A stretch of DNA of 5,555 nucleotides from Nitrososphaerales archaeon TH5895 (GCA_014523695.1 JAATVS010000596.1:1-5555); one strand, 5' to 3'. Counted from the stretch's first letter, positions 1 to 4,566 are shown. A program made the numbers and translations. The notes: generated from the sequence alone by a model not told the origin.

Positions 1-89
1 CATTAGCAGAAGTACCTTACCTTTCGGCAGCAGAAGTACTCAACTATGCCGTAGTGGGGGGAACAACATCATATATTCTTATAATGTAA
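1..89 (+). CDS. C-terminal end of an unidentified protein (partial, starts before window)
   Basis: The frame beginning at base 3 is open from the window edge to TAA at 87-89 and reads as 28 residues, starting LAEVPYLSAAEVLNYAVV and ending in the hydrophobic GGTTSYILIM. The composition is protein-like, with AEV occurring twice because GCAGAAGTAC is repeated at 6-15 and 30-39. I do not recognise a family. With so few residues the frame could be open by chance, so this is a tentative call; the sequence to the left of the window would settle it. Confidence 0.25.
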   Translation, partial: LAEVPYLSAAEVLNYAVVGGTTSYILIM

Positions 90-124
90 TATAATTGAAT
101 GCAATAAACTAGCGCAATGAAATA

Positions 125-132
125 GATTATAT
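125..132 (+). promoter_or_regulatory. TATA-like box before the 157-354 fragment
   Basis: ATTATATG-like sequence (GATTATATG around 125-133) is centred about 28 nt before the GTG at 157. This is the spacing seen at the other small genes here and would give a leaderless or nearly leaderless transcript. Confidence 0.3.
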
Positions 133-156
133 GCCGCCAAACTTTAGTTGTATTGG

Positions 157-354
157 GTGAACTCGACGAATCGAGATATCGAAAGCGCGACTGCTGGACT
201 TCATAAATTTATTCATAAGCAATTAACACAAAATGTATCTAATGACAATGCCTTCATAATAGCGACATATGTAAAATGTCAGAAAACTGAAATTAATTTA
301 TCAGACAACTATAGAAAAACAGTAGTCCTCCTATCCTCCTATAAGCTTCAATAA
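157..354 (+). pseudogene. Possible N-terminal fragment of a tyrosine-recombinase integrase
   Basis: A GTG at 157 opens a 65-residue frame ending at TAA 352-354. The middle part, with the stretch KTEINLSDNYRK, resembles from memory the N-terminal SAM-like, DNA-contacting segment of thaumarchaeal phage-type integrases, where a short helical region with TEIN..S..YR precedes the core-binding domain. None of the catalytic domain (R-H-R-Y) follows: the frame stops and the next 120 nt are not recognisably coding. GTG 157 was preferred to the upstream TTG 148 because of the TATA-like box about 28 nt before it. It lies upstream of a second mobile-element remnant (474-779), which fits an old insertion region. 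The integrase link is an inference; it may also be an unrelated small ORF. Confidence 0.35.
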
Positions 355-435
355 ATTACGTTCTGAAAATTATGTATTGTATAATATTATTTCTGAGAAA
401 TAATTGGATAAATACTCAGACCTTGAACTGATTAC

Positions 436-444
436 TATATAAAA
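436..444 (+). promoter_or_regulatory. TATA-like box upstream of the transposase remnant
   Basis: TATATAAAA is a near-ideal archaeal TATA box. A start of transcription would be expected around 462-468, just before the transposase remnant. The first ATG downstream (464) is followed at once by TGA, so no intact leaderless gene matches it; it may belong to the sequence that preceded the insertion, or drive read-through into the methyltransferase gene. Confidence 0.35.
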
Positions 445-473
445 AACGTACGCAATTATCAGTATGTGAATGA

Positions 474-779
474 TTGATTCACATCAACCAAGCATTCAAA
501 GACGAATTCTTTACACGTAGTAAATCGAGAAGCCGACATATTCGACACATTCGACTCCAAGGCGATCATAACAGCAACAAGATGGAACAATTAAATGGGG
601 AAGTCCGTGACCGTGAGGAAGTTATACGAGGTTTGAAGAATGTCAATACCTCGGTCTTGACCGGCTATCGACTGTATCATGATTTCATTCGACCGCATGA
701 AGGTATAGCTAATCGGACTCCGGCTGAAATGTGTGGAGTTAAGATTGAGGGGGATAATAAATGGAAAACTATTATCTAA
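474..779 (+). pseudogene. Truncated DDE transposase, C-terminal part (IS6/IS240-like integrase core)
   Basis: The 101 residues match the C-terminal part of transposases common in soil thaumarchaea: RHIRHIRLQGDH, then NKMEQLNGEVRDREEVIRGLK (residues 35-55; the Glu in KMEQ is the likely third residue of the DDE triad), then GYRLYHDFIRPHEG and TPAEMCGVKIEG. The N-terminal zinc/HTH region and the first two Asp residues are missing: a stop (TGA 471-473) precedes TTG 474. The element is therefore dead. After TAA 777-779 the same frame continues as NAKLRQSYKNGGLSID to TAG 828-830. Homologues that I recall continue WKT-x-IQNA, so the TAA may be a mutated CAA. Family assignment (IS6/IS240-like) is from memory of the motif pattern. 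The methyltransferase gene begins directly behind it or inside its tail. Confidence 0.8.
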
Positions 780-780
780 A

Positions 781-1692
781 ATGCCAAGTTGCGACAAAGT
801 TATAAAAACGGGGGACTATCAATTGACTAGTCTGATAACAATAAATCAAATCTACCAAGAAGATTGCGTGGAGTTCATGAAGAAAATGAAAGATGAAGGC
901 ATTTCGGTAGATGTTATTGTGACTTCTCCCCCATACAACATAAACAAAGATTATGGAGAGTACAGTGATAACAAAGAACATGAAGAATATTTAGACTGGC
1001 TACAGAACGTTGCAGAAACTAGTAGGTCAATTCTGAAAGACAATGGTTCTTTTTTTCTTAATATAGGTGGTCGATCTGACAAGCCATTACTACCTTTCTT
1101 GGTAGCTCAAAGATTTGAAAAAGCCGGTTATAAATTGCAAAATACAATACATTGGATAAAGTCAGTATCTATTGACCCAGAAGACATCGGGAAAAGCAAC
1201 GGACACCGTATCCGTGATAATCTATCGGTAGGCCATTTTAGCCCCATAGTCAGTGAGCGATACCTAAATCCGCTTCAAGAATATGTTTTTCATTTTACAA
1301 AAACTGGAAATATCAAAATTGATAAAATGAGAGTAGGTGTAACTTATCAAGATAAGACAAACATCGGGCGCTGGAAGTCCGCAACTCGCGACAAAAGAGA
1401 CAGAGGGAATGTATGGCTTATACCGCACGCGACGATTCAAGAGGGTCGCCCTCATCCAGCAGTGTTTCCCATTAAGTTACCCCAACGATGTATCGAGTTA
1501 CATGGAATCAAGCCGGGCATGCTCGTGTATGATCCATTTATGGGGGTAGGTACTACTGCTTTAGCATGTATTCGTCTGAAAGCAAATTATATTGGAACTG
1601 AAATTGACCCCCAATACATTAAAGTTGCTATGGAGCAAATTTCCGGCAGAATTGAACAGTATTTACAAGGCGATGAAGATGTATTAATTTAG
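781..1692 (+). CDS. Site-specific DNA methyltransferase, beta class (N4-cytosine or N6-adenine)
   Basis: Transfers a methyl group from S-adenosylmethionine to an exocyclic amino group in a DNA target, protecting the host from the nuclease encoded next to it. In the 303-residue form, the catalytic box TSPPYN is at 48-53 and the AdoMet-binding box DPFMGVGTT at 251-259, followed by YIGTEIDPQYI. Catalytic box before AdoMet box is the beta-class order (Pfam N6_N4_Mtase), with the target-recognition region between them. GNVWLIPH (209-216) and HPAVFP (225-230) are typical late motifs. SPPY is common in N4-cytosine and some N6-adenine enzymes, so the base is undecided. The start is uncertain: ATG 781 is given as the outer ATG, but 781-822 may be transposase-derived. 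TTG 823, preceded by GGGGGA at 810-815, gives MTSLITINQIYQEDC, closer to where relatives usually start. A GTG at 733 is less likely. Confidence 0.93.
   Translation: MPSCDKVIKTGDYQLTSLITINQIYQEDCVEFMKKMKDEGISVDVIVTSPPYNINKDYGEYSDNKEHEEYLDWLQNVAETSRSILKDNGSFFLNIGGRSDKPLLPFLVAQRFEKAGYKLQNTIHWIKSVSIDPEDIGKSNGHRIRDNLSVGHFSPIVSERYLNPLQEYVFHFTKTGNIKIDKMRVGVTYQDKTNIGRWKSATRDKRDRGNVWLIPHATIQEGRPHPAVFPIKLPQRCIELHGIKPGMLVYDPFMGVGTTALACIRLKANYIGTEIDPQYIKVAMEQISGRIEQYLQGDEDVLI
800..807 (+). promoter_or_regulatory. TATA-like box inside the annotated 5' end of the methyltransferase gene
   Basis: TTATAAAA would place a transcription start near 828-832, after ATG 781 and TTG 823. If used, translation would have to begin at a non-ATG codon: in-frame 832 is CTG and 835 is ATA (ATAACAATAAAT), one base from an ATG exactly where relatives tend to start. 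The box may be fortuitous, since 801-807 can also be read as transposase tail. Confidence 0.25.
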
Positions 1693-1698
1693 TCGGAA

Positions 1699-2310
1699 TT
1701 GACAGCCAGTAAGAATGAACTGCTTCAAAAAGTCTTTGGTCTTTCGAAAGAGCTCGGTAGAGTCGAATTTCCGTTAGTAGTAAAATTATCAACGGGCTTC
1801 GATGTAATTCCCATAAACACATCCCATGAATTAGACAAGAAATTTATAGAGACTTTGGGTGGGATTTTGAAAAAATTTCTTAAGACATCCGCCTCGACGC
1901 GCCAGAGATATCAAGGCAGTCGTGTCAATGAAGTCGGTAGAAGAATTGAAGAAACAATAGTCAATGAGATGAATAAACTTCCGCTTTCAGTTAAGAGACT
2001 TGGTAGTGCTGGATATCCAGATATTGAAATCTCATATCAAAATTTAATCTCGTATTTAGAGATGAAAACATCATCGGTCAGAGAAAAATCGGGGTTTCGC
2101 TATTTCTATTATACCAGTGGAGATAAAATAAAGAATAATGCCAGGCATTTGCTGTTGGATATTGCTGTGACAGAAGAAAATCCAGGCTATTGGAAAGTTG
2201 ACCAGTGGCGGCTCAGCGATCTTTCAAAGCTACCTGTTAGACTAAAAAATGAATTCAATGCTAGTAAAACCGATTTAATGAATGAAAGAGCAAAAATAAT
2301 CAGTTCATGA
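1699..2310 (+). CDS. Type II restriction endonuclease, PD-(D/E)xK fold
   Basis: Cleaves DNA at the sequence its partner methyltransferase protects. The predicted 203 residues carry a clear PD-(D/E)xK signature: GYPDIEI with Pro107-Asp108, then YLEMK with Glu121 and Lys123, the metal-binding and catalytic residues of this fold. Glu84/Glu85 in GRRIEETI is a likely additional acidic residue on the preceding helix. Further on, FRYFYYTSGDKIKNNARHLL and the tail LKNEFNASKTDL look like family-conserved blocks. It lies directly behind the methyltransferase gene, in the same frame, after TAG 1690-1692 and two codons. No ATG or GTG is available before conserved sequence, so TTG 1699 is taken as the start; no ribosome-binding sequence is visible. 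It is either translationally coupled or was once fused to the methyltransferase. Length is ordinary for a small type II enzyme. The recognition site cannot be read from sequence. Confidence 0.85.
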   Translation: MTASKNELLQKVFGLSKELGRVEFPLVVKLSTGFDVIPINTSHELDKKFIETLGGILKKFLKTSASTRQRYQGSRVNEVGRRIEETIVNEMNKLPLSVKRLGSAGYPDIEISYQNLISYLEMKTSSVREKSGFRYFYYTSGDKIKNNARHLLLDIAVTEENPGYWKVDQWRLSDLSKLPVRLKNEFNASKTDLMNERAKIISS

Positions 2311-2458
2311 TTAAACAATTTTCGCCAGAAGCTTTTCTTGTTAGACAAATAATCAACTAACGCACCCAATAACACAGCTGTTCCAAATCTAGGCTCGGCT
2401 ATCGAGAGACACCTTGATGTTATCCCGCCTAAACTACGGTCAATTTCATGAAATTCTA
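2187..2458 (-). other. Unexplained minus-strand open stretch behind the nuclease gene
   Basis: Read on the minus strand, 2458 to 2187 is open, overlapping the end of the nuclease gene antisense below 2310. The non-overlapping part (2311-2458) reads as EIDRSLGGITSR, then IAEPRFGTAVLLGALVDYL, which looks protein-like. The plus strand of the same stretch is also open (2353-2451, with PNLGSAIERHLDVIPPKLRS). There is no ATG; the first minus-strand start-type codon is GTG at 2375. I cannot identify either product. It may be a gene fragment or a fortuitous double-open region. Confidence 0.15.
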
Positions 2459-2489
2459 GAGGATACTAGAACTAAAAAAGATAATTTGG

Positions 2490-2516
2490 AAAGATCGTAA
2501 AGACAGATCTTTTTTT
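2490..2516 (+). terminator. Hairpin plus T-run, likely terminator
   Basis: AAAGATC (2490-2496) pairs perfectly with GATCTTT (2506-2512) across a 9-nt loop, and the right arm runs into seven consecutive T (2510-2516). Archaeal termination depends mainly on the T-run, so this is a good end for transcription of the restriction-modification genes, whose last codon is about 180 nt upstream. Confidence 0.55.
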
Positions 2517-2527
2517 ATAATTTGTTG

Positions 2528-2535
2528 TTTATATA
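2528..2535 (+). promoter_or_regulatory. TATA-like box with downstream inverted repeat
   Basis: TTTATATA, directly behind the terminator-like hairpin, predicts a start near 2556-2560. A perfect 7-bp inverted repeat, TGACAGT (2541-2547) and ACTGTCA (2558-2564) with a 10-nt spacer, straddles that predicted start and could be a repressor operator. No protein gene follows on this strand, so a non-coding transcript containing the stem-loop at 2601-2650 is the obvious candidate product. Confidence 0.35.
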
Positions 2536-2600
2536 TTGATTGACAGTATCACTAACTACTGTCACTGGTAACAAACCCAACAAACTTCGGACGGCCGGTT

Positions 2601-2650
2601 AGATAGGAATAGTCACCAGGTTGTTATGTATCGCCTGGTATTTCCTATCT
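2601..2650 (+). ncRNA. Stem-loop element 1, candidate small structured RNA
   Basis: AGATAGGAA (2601-2609) pairs with TTCCTATCT (2642-2650), and inside it ACCAGG (2615-2620) pairs with CCTGGT (2634-2639). The arms are separated by a small asymmetric internal loop (5 nt and 2 nt), and the terminal loop is 13 nt. Fifteen base pairs in two perfect blocks is far more than expected by chance in such AT-rich sequence. The tail after the stem (2644-2672) matches the tail of a second stem-loop at 4504-4531 in 22 of 29 aligned columns, so this is a repeated element. It lies about 45 nt after the predicted start from the box at 2528. I do not recognise an RNA family; a DNA repeat rather than an RNA gene is possible. 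Confidence 0.45.
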
Positions 2651-2733
2651 TTAAGTTGGGGGTGAACATAACCTAGTTCCGGAAAGTCTTTTATGTTTAG
2701 ATGTCAAAATACACGTCGCAAACCTGCACAAGG

Positions 2734-2778
2734 TAGGGACGGCAGGCATATCGGCACAAATTCTGTTGGCCGTCCCTA
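2734..2778. repeat. Stem-loop element 2, perfect 10-bp inverted repeat
   Basis: TAGGGACGGC (2734-2743) and GCCGTCCCTA (2769-2778) are perfect complements across 25 nt. The GC-rich arms stand out in an AT-rich intergenic stretch. The right arm ends in CCCTATCTT, echoing TCCTATCTT of element 1. It lies 14 nt beyond the stop of the minus-strand small gene (2793-2912), so on the minus strand it could act as a 3' structure for that transcript, although no T-run follows. Confidence 0.5.
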
Positions 2779-2782
2779 TCTT

Positions 2783-2827
2783 CTACAAAGTTTTAAATGC
2801 CCATTTGTGAATTCGGGCAGCCGTAAC
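2783..2827. repeat. 45-bp direct repeat, copy 1
   Basis: Matches 3536-3581 in about 43 of 46 columns (two substitutions and one single-base gap). It contains TGCCC...GGGCA, able to form a 5-bp stem. On the minus strand it covers the last codons of the small gene at 2793-2912 and about 10 nt beyond its stop. Confidence 0.8.
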
Positions 2828-2912
2828 CAAAGGTCCTAGGGCCTTCTACCGTTTCAACAATCGTCGTTGCTCCAATCAATGCGAATACAATTACAGCAAA
2901 ATATTGGTTCAT
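2793..2912 (-). CDS. 39-residue membrane or secreted peptide ending in YGCPNSQMGI
   Basis: Unknown small protein. Residues 1-20 (MNQYFAVIVFALIGATTIVE) form a hydrophobic helix without Arg or Lys, either a signal sequence or a single membrane span; the rest is short, polar and contains one Cys at residue 32, followed by PNSQ. A TTATAT box on the minus strand (plus coordinates 2935-2940) is centred about 25 nt before the ATG, giving a leaderless transcript as for other genes here. This promoter placement and the fact that the last codons recur at 3547-3600 are the reasons to believe the gene. In the second copy a one-base shift changes the end to QNGH, with the stop moved but CPNSQ preserved. 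The longer plus- and minus-strand frames overlapping this locus look like shadows. Function is unknown. Confidence 0.6.
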   Translation of the reverse strand: MNQYFAVIVFALIGATTIVETVEGPRTFGYGCPNSQMGI

Positions 2913-2934
2913 GACATTTTGTAATTATAGTAGG

Positions 2935-2940
2935 ATATAA
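2935..2940 (-). promoter_or_regulatory. TATA box of the 39-residue gene
   Basis: TTATAT on the minus strand, centred about 25 nt before ATG 2912, which predicts that transcription starts at or within a base or two of the start codon. Confidence 0.5.
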
Positions 2941-3200
2941 GCTTGATTCGGATCGTATCATATGATTTAGCGATTCGAAGTCACTACGGAAATGAGTCCC
3001 ATAATTTGTGCCTTGTATAGATGACTTCACTATTTGGAGTTGCAAATTGTTCTGAAATGGCACATATTTGAGTTAGTATGTTATACGAGACTTATCATAA
3101 CAATAAGTTCGAGCCACGTCACAACTAGATACCCAAACTTATTCGACGATCCCGGATCTGCTGATATCAAGTTTTATTGTTCAGAAATTCGAGCAGTTTG
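2941..3200. other. Stretch without recognisable gene
   Basis: Frames on both strands are open here (for instance 3034-3234 plus and 2854-3063 minus), but their translations are rich in Cys, Ile, Ser and Tyr without any motif, and they conflict with the promoters of the two flanking genes. I see no repeat or RNA structure; it probably serves as the divergent upstream region of the 39-residue gene and the CDGSH gene. Confidence 0.4.
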
Positions 3201-3209
3201 TATATATAT
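3201..3209 (+). promoter_or_regulatory. TATA box of the CDGSH gene
   Basis: TATATATAT is centred about 26 nt before ATG 3231, the expected distance from a TATA box to the first base of a leaderless archaeal mRNA. Confidence 0.6.
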
Positions 3210-3230
3210 CGTGTGCTATACATCTGAGCA

Positions 3231-3407
3231 ATGACAAGAGTTGTAATTAAATGTACTCAGAATGGTCCGAACTTGATTACGGTAGATGGCAATGTCTTTG
3301 CCGCCATGTGTAGATGTGGGGCGTCCAATAGTAAACCGTACTGTGATGGAGCTCATGGTAAGATTGGATTTAAGGCGGAGCCTACAGAAATAACAGTTTC
3401 AGAATAA
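3231..3407 (+). CDS. CDGSH iron-sulfur domain protein
   Basis: A 58-residue, single-domain CDGSH protein. The [2Fe-2S] ligands are Cys27, Cys29, Cys38 and His42 in CRCGASNSKPYCDGAH, which fits the family pattern C-x-C-x2-(S/T)-x3-P-x-C-D-G-(S/A/T)-H with no residue missing. The cluster is held by three Cys and one His, which makes it acid-labile and transferable in characterised relatives (mitoNEET type); proposed roles are electron transfer, cluster donation or redox sensing. No signal sequence or membrane span is present, so it should be cytosolic. The ATG is supported by the TATA box at 3201-3209 and a leaderless arrangement. Neighbouring genes do not suggest a pathway. Family call is firm; the physiological partner is unknown. 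Confidence 0.93.
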   Translation: MTRVVIKCTQNGPNLITVDGNVFAAMCRCGASNSKPYCDGAHGKIGFKAEPTEITVSE

Positions 3408-3442
3408 CACCTCGTGTCAATCTTGTTAAACTTACGACCTAG

Positions 3443-3532
3443 ATTGATGATCAGCCGAAATTGCATTCATGCCCCATTAATTTCAAAATGGATGCTGATG
3501 TAGTAAAAAAGATTCATATTAAGAACAACTAG
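3443..3532 (+). pseudogene. Possible short gene fragment
   Basis: After TAG 3440-3442 the frame reads 29 residues, IDDQPKLHSCPINFK followed by MDADVVKKIHIKNN, to TAG 3530-3532. The second half starts with an ATG (3488) and has an ordinary, protein-like composition, but no TATA box, no conserved motif and no neighbour supports an intact gene. It may be the C-terminal remnant of a lost gene, or chance. Confidence 0.2.
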
Positions 3533-3535
3533 GAG

Positions 3536-3581
3536 CTACAAAGTTTTTAATGCCCATTTTGTGAATTCGGGCAGTCGTAAC
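3536..3581. repeat. 46-bp direct repeat, copy 2
   Basis: Second copy of the sequence at 2783-2827, with the TGCCC...GGGCA arms conserved. Its plus-strand right edge runs into the broken acidic gene, and the minus-strand reading is CPNSQNGH followed by TAA. Confidence 0.8.
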
Positions 3582-3600
3582 TTATGTCTTGGTCGGTCAT
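3547..3600 (-). pseudogene. Detached C-terminal cassette of the CPNSQ small-peptide family
   Basis: The minus strand reads MTDQDISYDCPNSQNGH from ATG 3600 to TAA 3547-3549. The last ten codons are homologous to the end of the intact 39-residue gene at 2793-2912. No hydrophobic N-terminal helix belongs to it: upstream on the minus strand the open frame (to about 3729) is simply the antisense of Asp/Asn codons of the acidic gene, which read as Ile and Val. I therefore regard it as a truncated copy. An alternative is that the repeated DNA is a 3' regulatory structure rather than a coding remnant. Confidence 0.45.
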
Positions 3601-3801
3601 ACCAGTAGTAGTAACGATGTTGAGAATGTTGGAGATGACGGCGATAAATCGACCGACAGCCCAGACACTAACACTGATAATACAGTAACTTCCGAAACGA
3701 GCAGCAATCCCAATGATGACGATGACCAATAGAATGGCGACAATGAAGAAGAAAATGAAACCAATAACTCAGGTGGAGATGTGAAACATAATATTTGCTA
3801 A
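3589..3801 (+). pseudogene. Remnant of an Asp/Asn/Ser/Thr-rich (probably secreted) protein, with internal stop
   Basis: The plus-strand frame reads HTSSSNDVENVGDDGDKSTD, continues with Asp, Asn, Ser and Thr repeats to NPNDDDDQ, meets TAG at 3730-3732, and goes on in the same frame with NGDNEEENETNNSGGD to TAA at 3799-3801. The identical composition on both sides shows that the TAG interrupts one coding sequence. Such acidic low-complexity linkers are common in surface and secreted proteins of thaumarchaea. No start codon or signal peptide is present: the left side breaks off at the repeat at 3536-3581, so it is truncated as well as interrupted. It converges with the zinc-ribbon gene, leaving 4 nt between the two stops. 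Confidence 0.65.
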
Positions 3802-3805
3802 GCTA

Positions 3806-3997
3806 TCACTGTTCTAATTCTGATGGATTGATCCAATAAAAGTCAGCTGTATTGTGGCTCGAAATCTTGTTGCATTTTGGACAGTTCTCCATTATACTAT
3901 CACGGGGCTCTGACACTAAAGTTTCTTCATCCGGGGTTTGTAACACCTCTGATTGGTATTCATATCCACAATGAGAGCACGTGACCATGACAACCAT
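3806..3997 (-). CDS. Small zinc-ribbon protein
   Basis: A 63-residue protein with two CxxC knuckles, CSHC (Cys7, Cys10) and CPKC (Cys39, Cys42), which together would hold one zinc ion in a zinc-ribbon fold. The 28 residues between the knuckles are acidic (PDEETLVSEPRDS). The tail NTADFYWINPSELEQ contains two aromatic residues, as in archaeal ribbons of unknown role. Such proteins bind nucleic acid or protein partners, but nothing here tells which. ATG 3997 is favoured; a second ATG three codons on (MVTCSHC) is possible. A TTATAA box at 4025-4030 sits about 30 nt before the ATG. No signal peptide, so cytosolic. Confidence 0.85.
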   Translation of the reverse strand: MVVMVTCSHCGYEYQSEVLQTPDEETLVSEPRDSIMENCPKCNKISSHNTADFYWINPSELEQ

Positions 3998-4024
3998 TTT
4001 GTTGTTGCCTTTGCTAATTAGGTC

Positions 4025-4030
4025 TTATAA
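4025..4030 (-). promoter_or_regulatory. TATA box of the zinc-ribbon gene
   Basis: Palindromic TTATAA, within GATTATAAG on the minus strand, is centred about 30 nt before ATG 3997 and predicts a leader of only a few bases. Confidence 0.45.
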
Positions 4031-4470
4031 TCATTATCTCGAACAATAGGTGCGTATGACTCCCACTCTAGTATTGACGGAGTATAAACGAAGAGAATAT
4101 GTATCTATAACTGACCCAGTATTCGGCCCACTCTTCTCTACAATAATTACAACGAGATACCTGATAAGACAAACTATCATAGGTACGATATAGTGGAATG
4201 ATTGTGATATTGTCCGCTTTACATATACAACGTCTATTAGTTGCAGCAGATGTTGCAAGCTTACTGCGTTTATTTTCTATCAGTTTACTCGTGTGCCCAC
4301 AACACCAGCTCTAGTATGCAGGTCATAACTATAACATTTTCCAATATTGTACCAGCTAAAATAGCTCCATTGTATTTAATTTGGCTCACAAAGATTAGGT
4401 AGGTCACCAAAATTTAGTATTCTGCTTAAGCCAACGTAAATCAAGTCTAGACTATGCACAGTAGGTCAAG
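4031..4470. other. Stretch without a secure gene
   Basis: The open minus-strand frame at 4034-4258 gives a Val/Ile/Tyr-rich translation without motif and has no promoter at a sensible distance; I regard it as spurious. The only other candidate is a short hydrophobic minus-strand frame (4285-4407). No tRNA, CRISPR or insertion-sequence ends are visible. Confidence 0.4.
4285..4407 (-). CDS. Possible 40-residue hydrophobic peptide
   Basis: From GTG 4407 to TAA 4285-4287 the minus strand reads MTYLIFVSQIKYNGAILAGT, then ILENVIVMTCILELVLWAHE: two hydrophobic stretches that could form one long or two short membrane helices. The frame is closed by a stop two codons upstream of the TTG before this GTG. 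No convincing TATA box lies 25-30 nt upstream and no ribosome-binding site is visible. Included only as a low-confidence candidate. Confidence 0.2.
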   Translation of the reverse strand: MTYLIFVSQIKYNGAILAGTILENVIVMTCILELVLWAHE

Positions 4471-4473
4471 ATA

Positions 4474-4531
4474 GATAGGCAGCCGTTTCCTAAACTGGGT
4501 CGTCCTATCGTTAGGTTTGAGTGAGGATAAC
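4474..4531 (+). ncRNA. Stem-loop element 3 with conserved tail, candidate structured RNA
   Basis: GATAGG (4474-4479) pairs with CCTATC (4504-4509). Inside, GTTT (4485-4488) and AAAC (4492-4495) form a tight hairpin, extended by CC/GG (4483-4484 with 4497-4498, one bulged T). The 3' tail aligns with that of element 1 (CCTATC-x-TTA-x-GTT...TGA...ATAAC; 22 of 29 columns), so the two are likely copies of one family. It ends about 60 nt before the PRC-barrel gene, but that gene's own TATA box lies in between, so the element is not its leader. Confidence 0.4.
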
Positions 4532-4558
4532 TACATTCGAGTAACAATATTTGTAATT

Positions 4559-4566
4559 CTTATAAT
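4559..4566 (+). promoter_or_regulatory. TATA-like box of the PRC-barrel-like gene
   Basis: CTTATAATC is centred about 31 nt before ATG 4594, matching the arrangement at the zinc-ribbon gene. AAATATC at 4570-4576 is a less well spaced alternative. Confidence 0.4.

Noticed and set aside
591..797. Minus-strand open frame of 68 codons
   Set aside because: Antisense shadow of the transposase remnant, which has clear family motifs on the plus strand.
1264..1455. Minus-strand open frame inside the methyltransferase gene
   Set aside because: Antisense to conserved methyltransferase sequence; no motif or promoter of its own.
2307..2360. 17-residue frame MIKQFSPEAFLVRQIIN overlapping the nuclease stop as ATGA
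   Set aside because: The coupling-type overlap is suggestive, but the peptide is very short, has no motif and no known restriction-modification counterpart.
2417..2500. 27-residue plus-strand frame MLSRLNYGQFHEILEDTRTK... just before the terminator-like hairpin
   Set aside because: Composition is plausible, but no promoter or start signal is present, and it overlaps two other open frames in the same stretch.
3034..3234. Plus-strand open frame of 66 codons before the CDGSH gene
   Set aside because: No motif, odd Cys/Ile/Tyr-rich composition, and it runs across the TATA box and start of the CDGSH gene.
3601..3729. Minus-strand hydrophobic reading (Ile/Val-rich) upstream of the CPNSQ cassette
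   Set aside because: It is the mechanical antisense of Asp/Asn codons in the acidic plus-strand gene, so the apparent membrane helix is not evidence of a protein.
4034..4258. Minus-strand open frame of 74 codons
   Set aside because: No motif, no promoter at the usual distance, and unlikely composition; probably chance.
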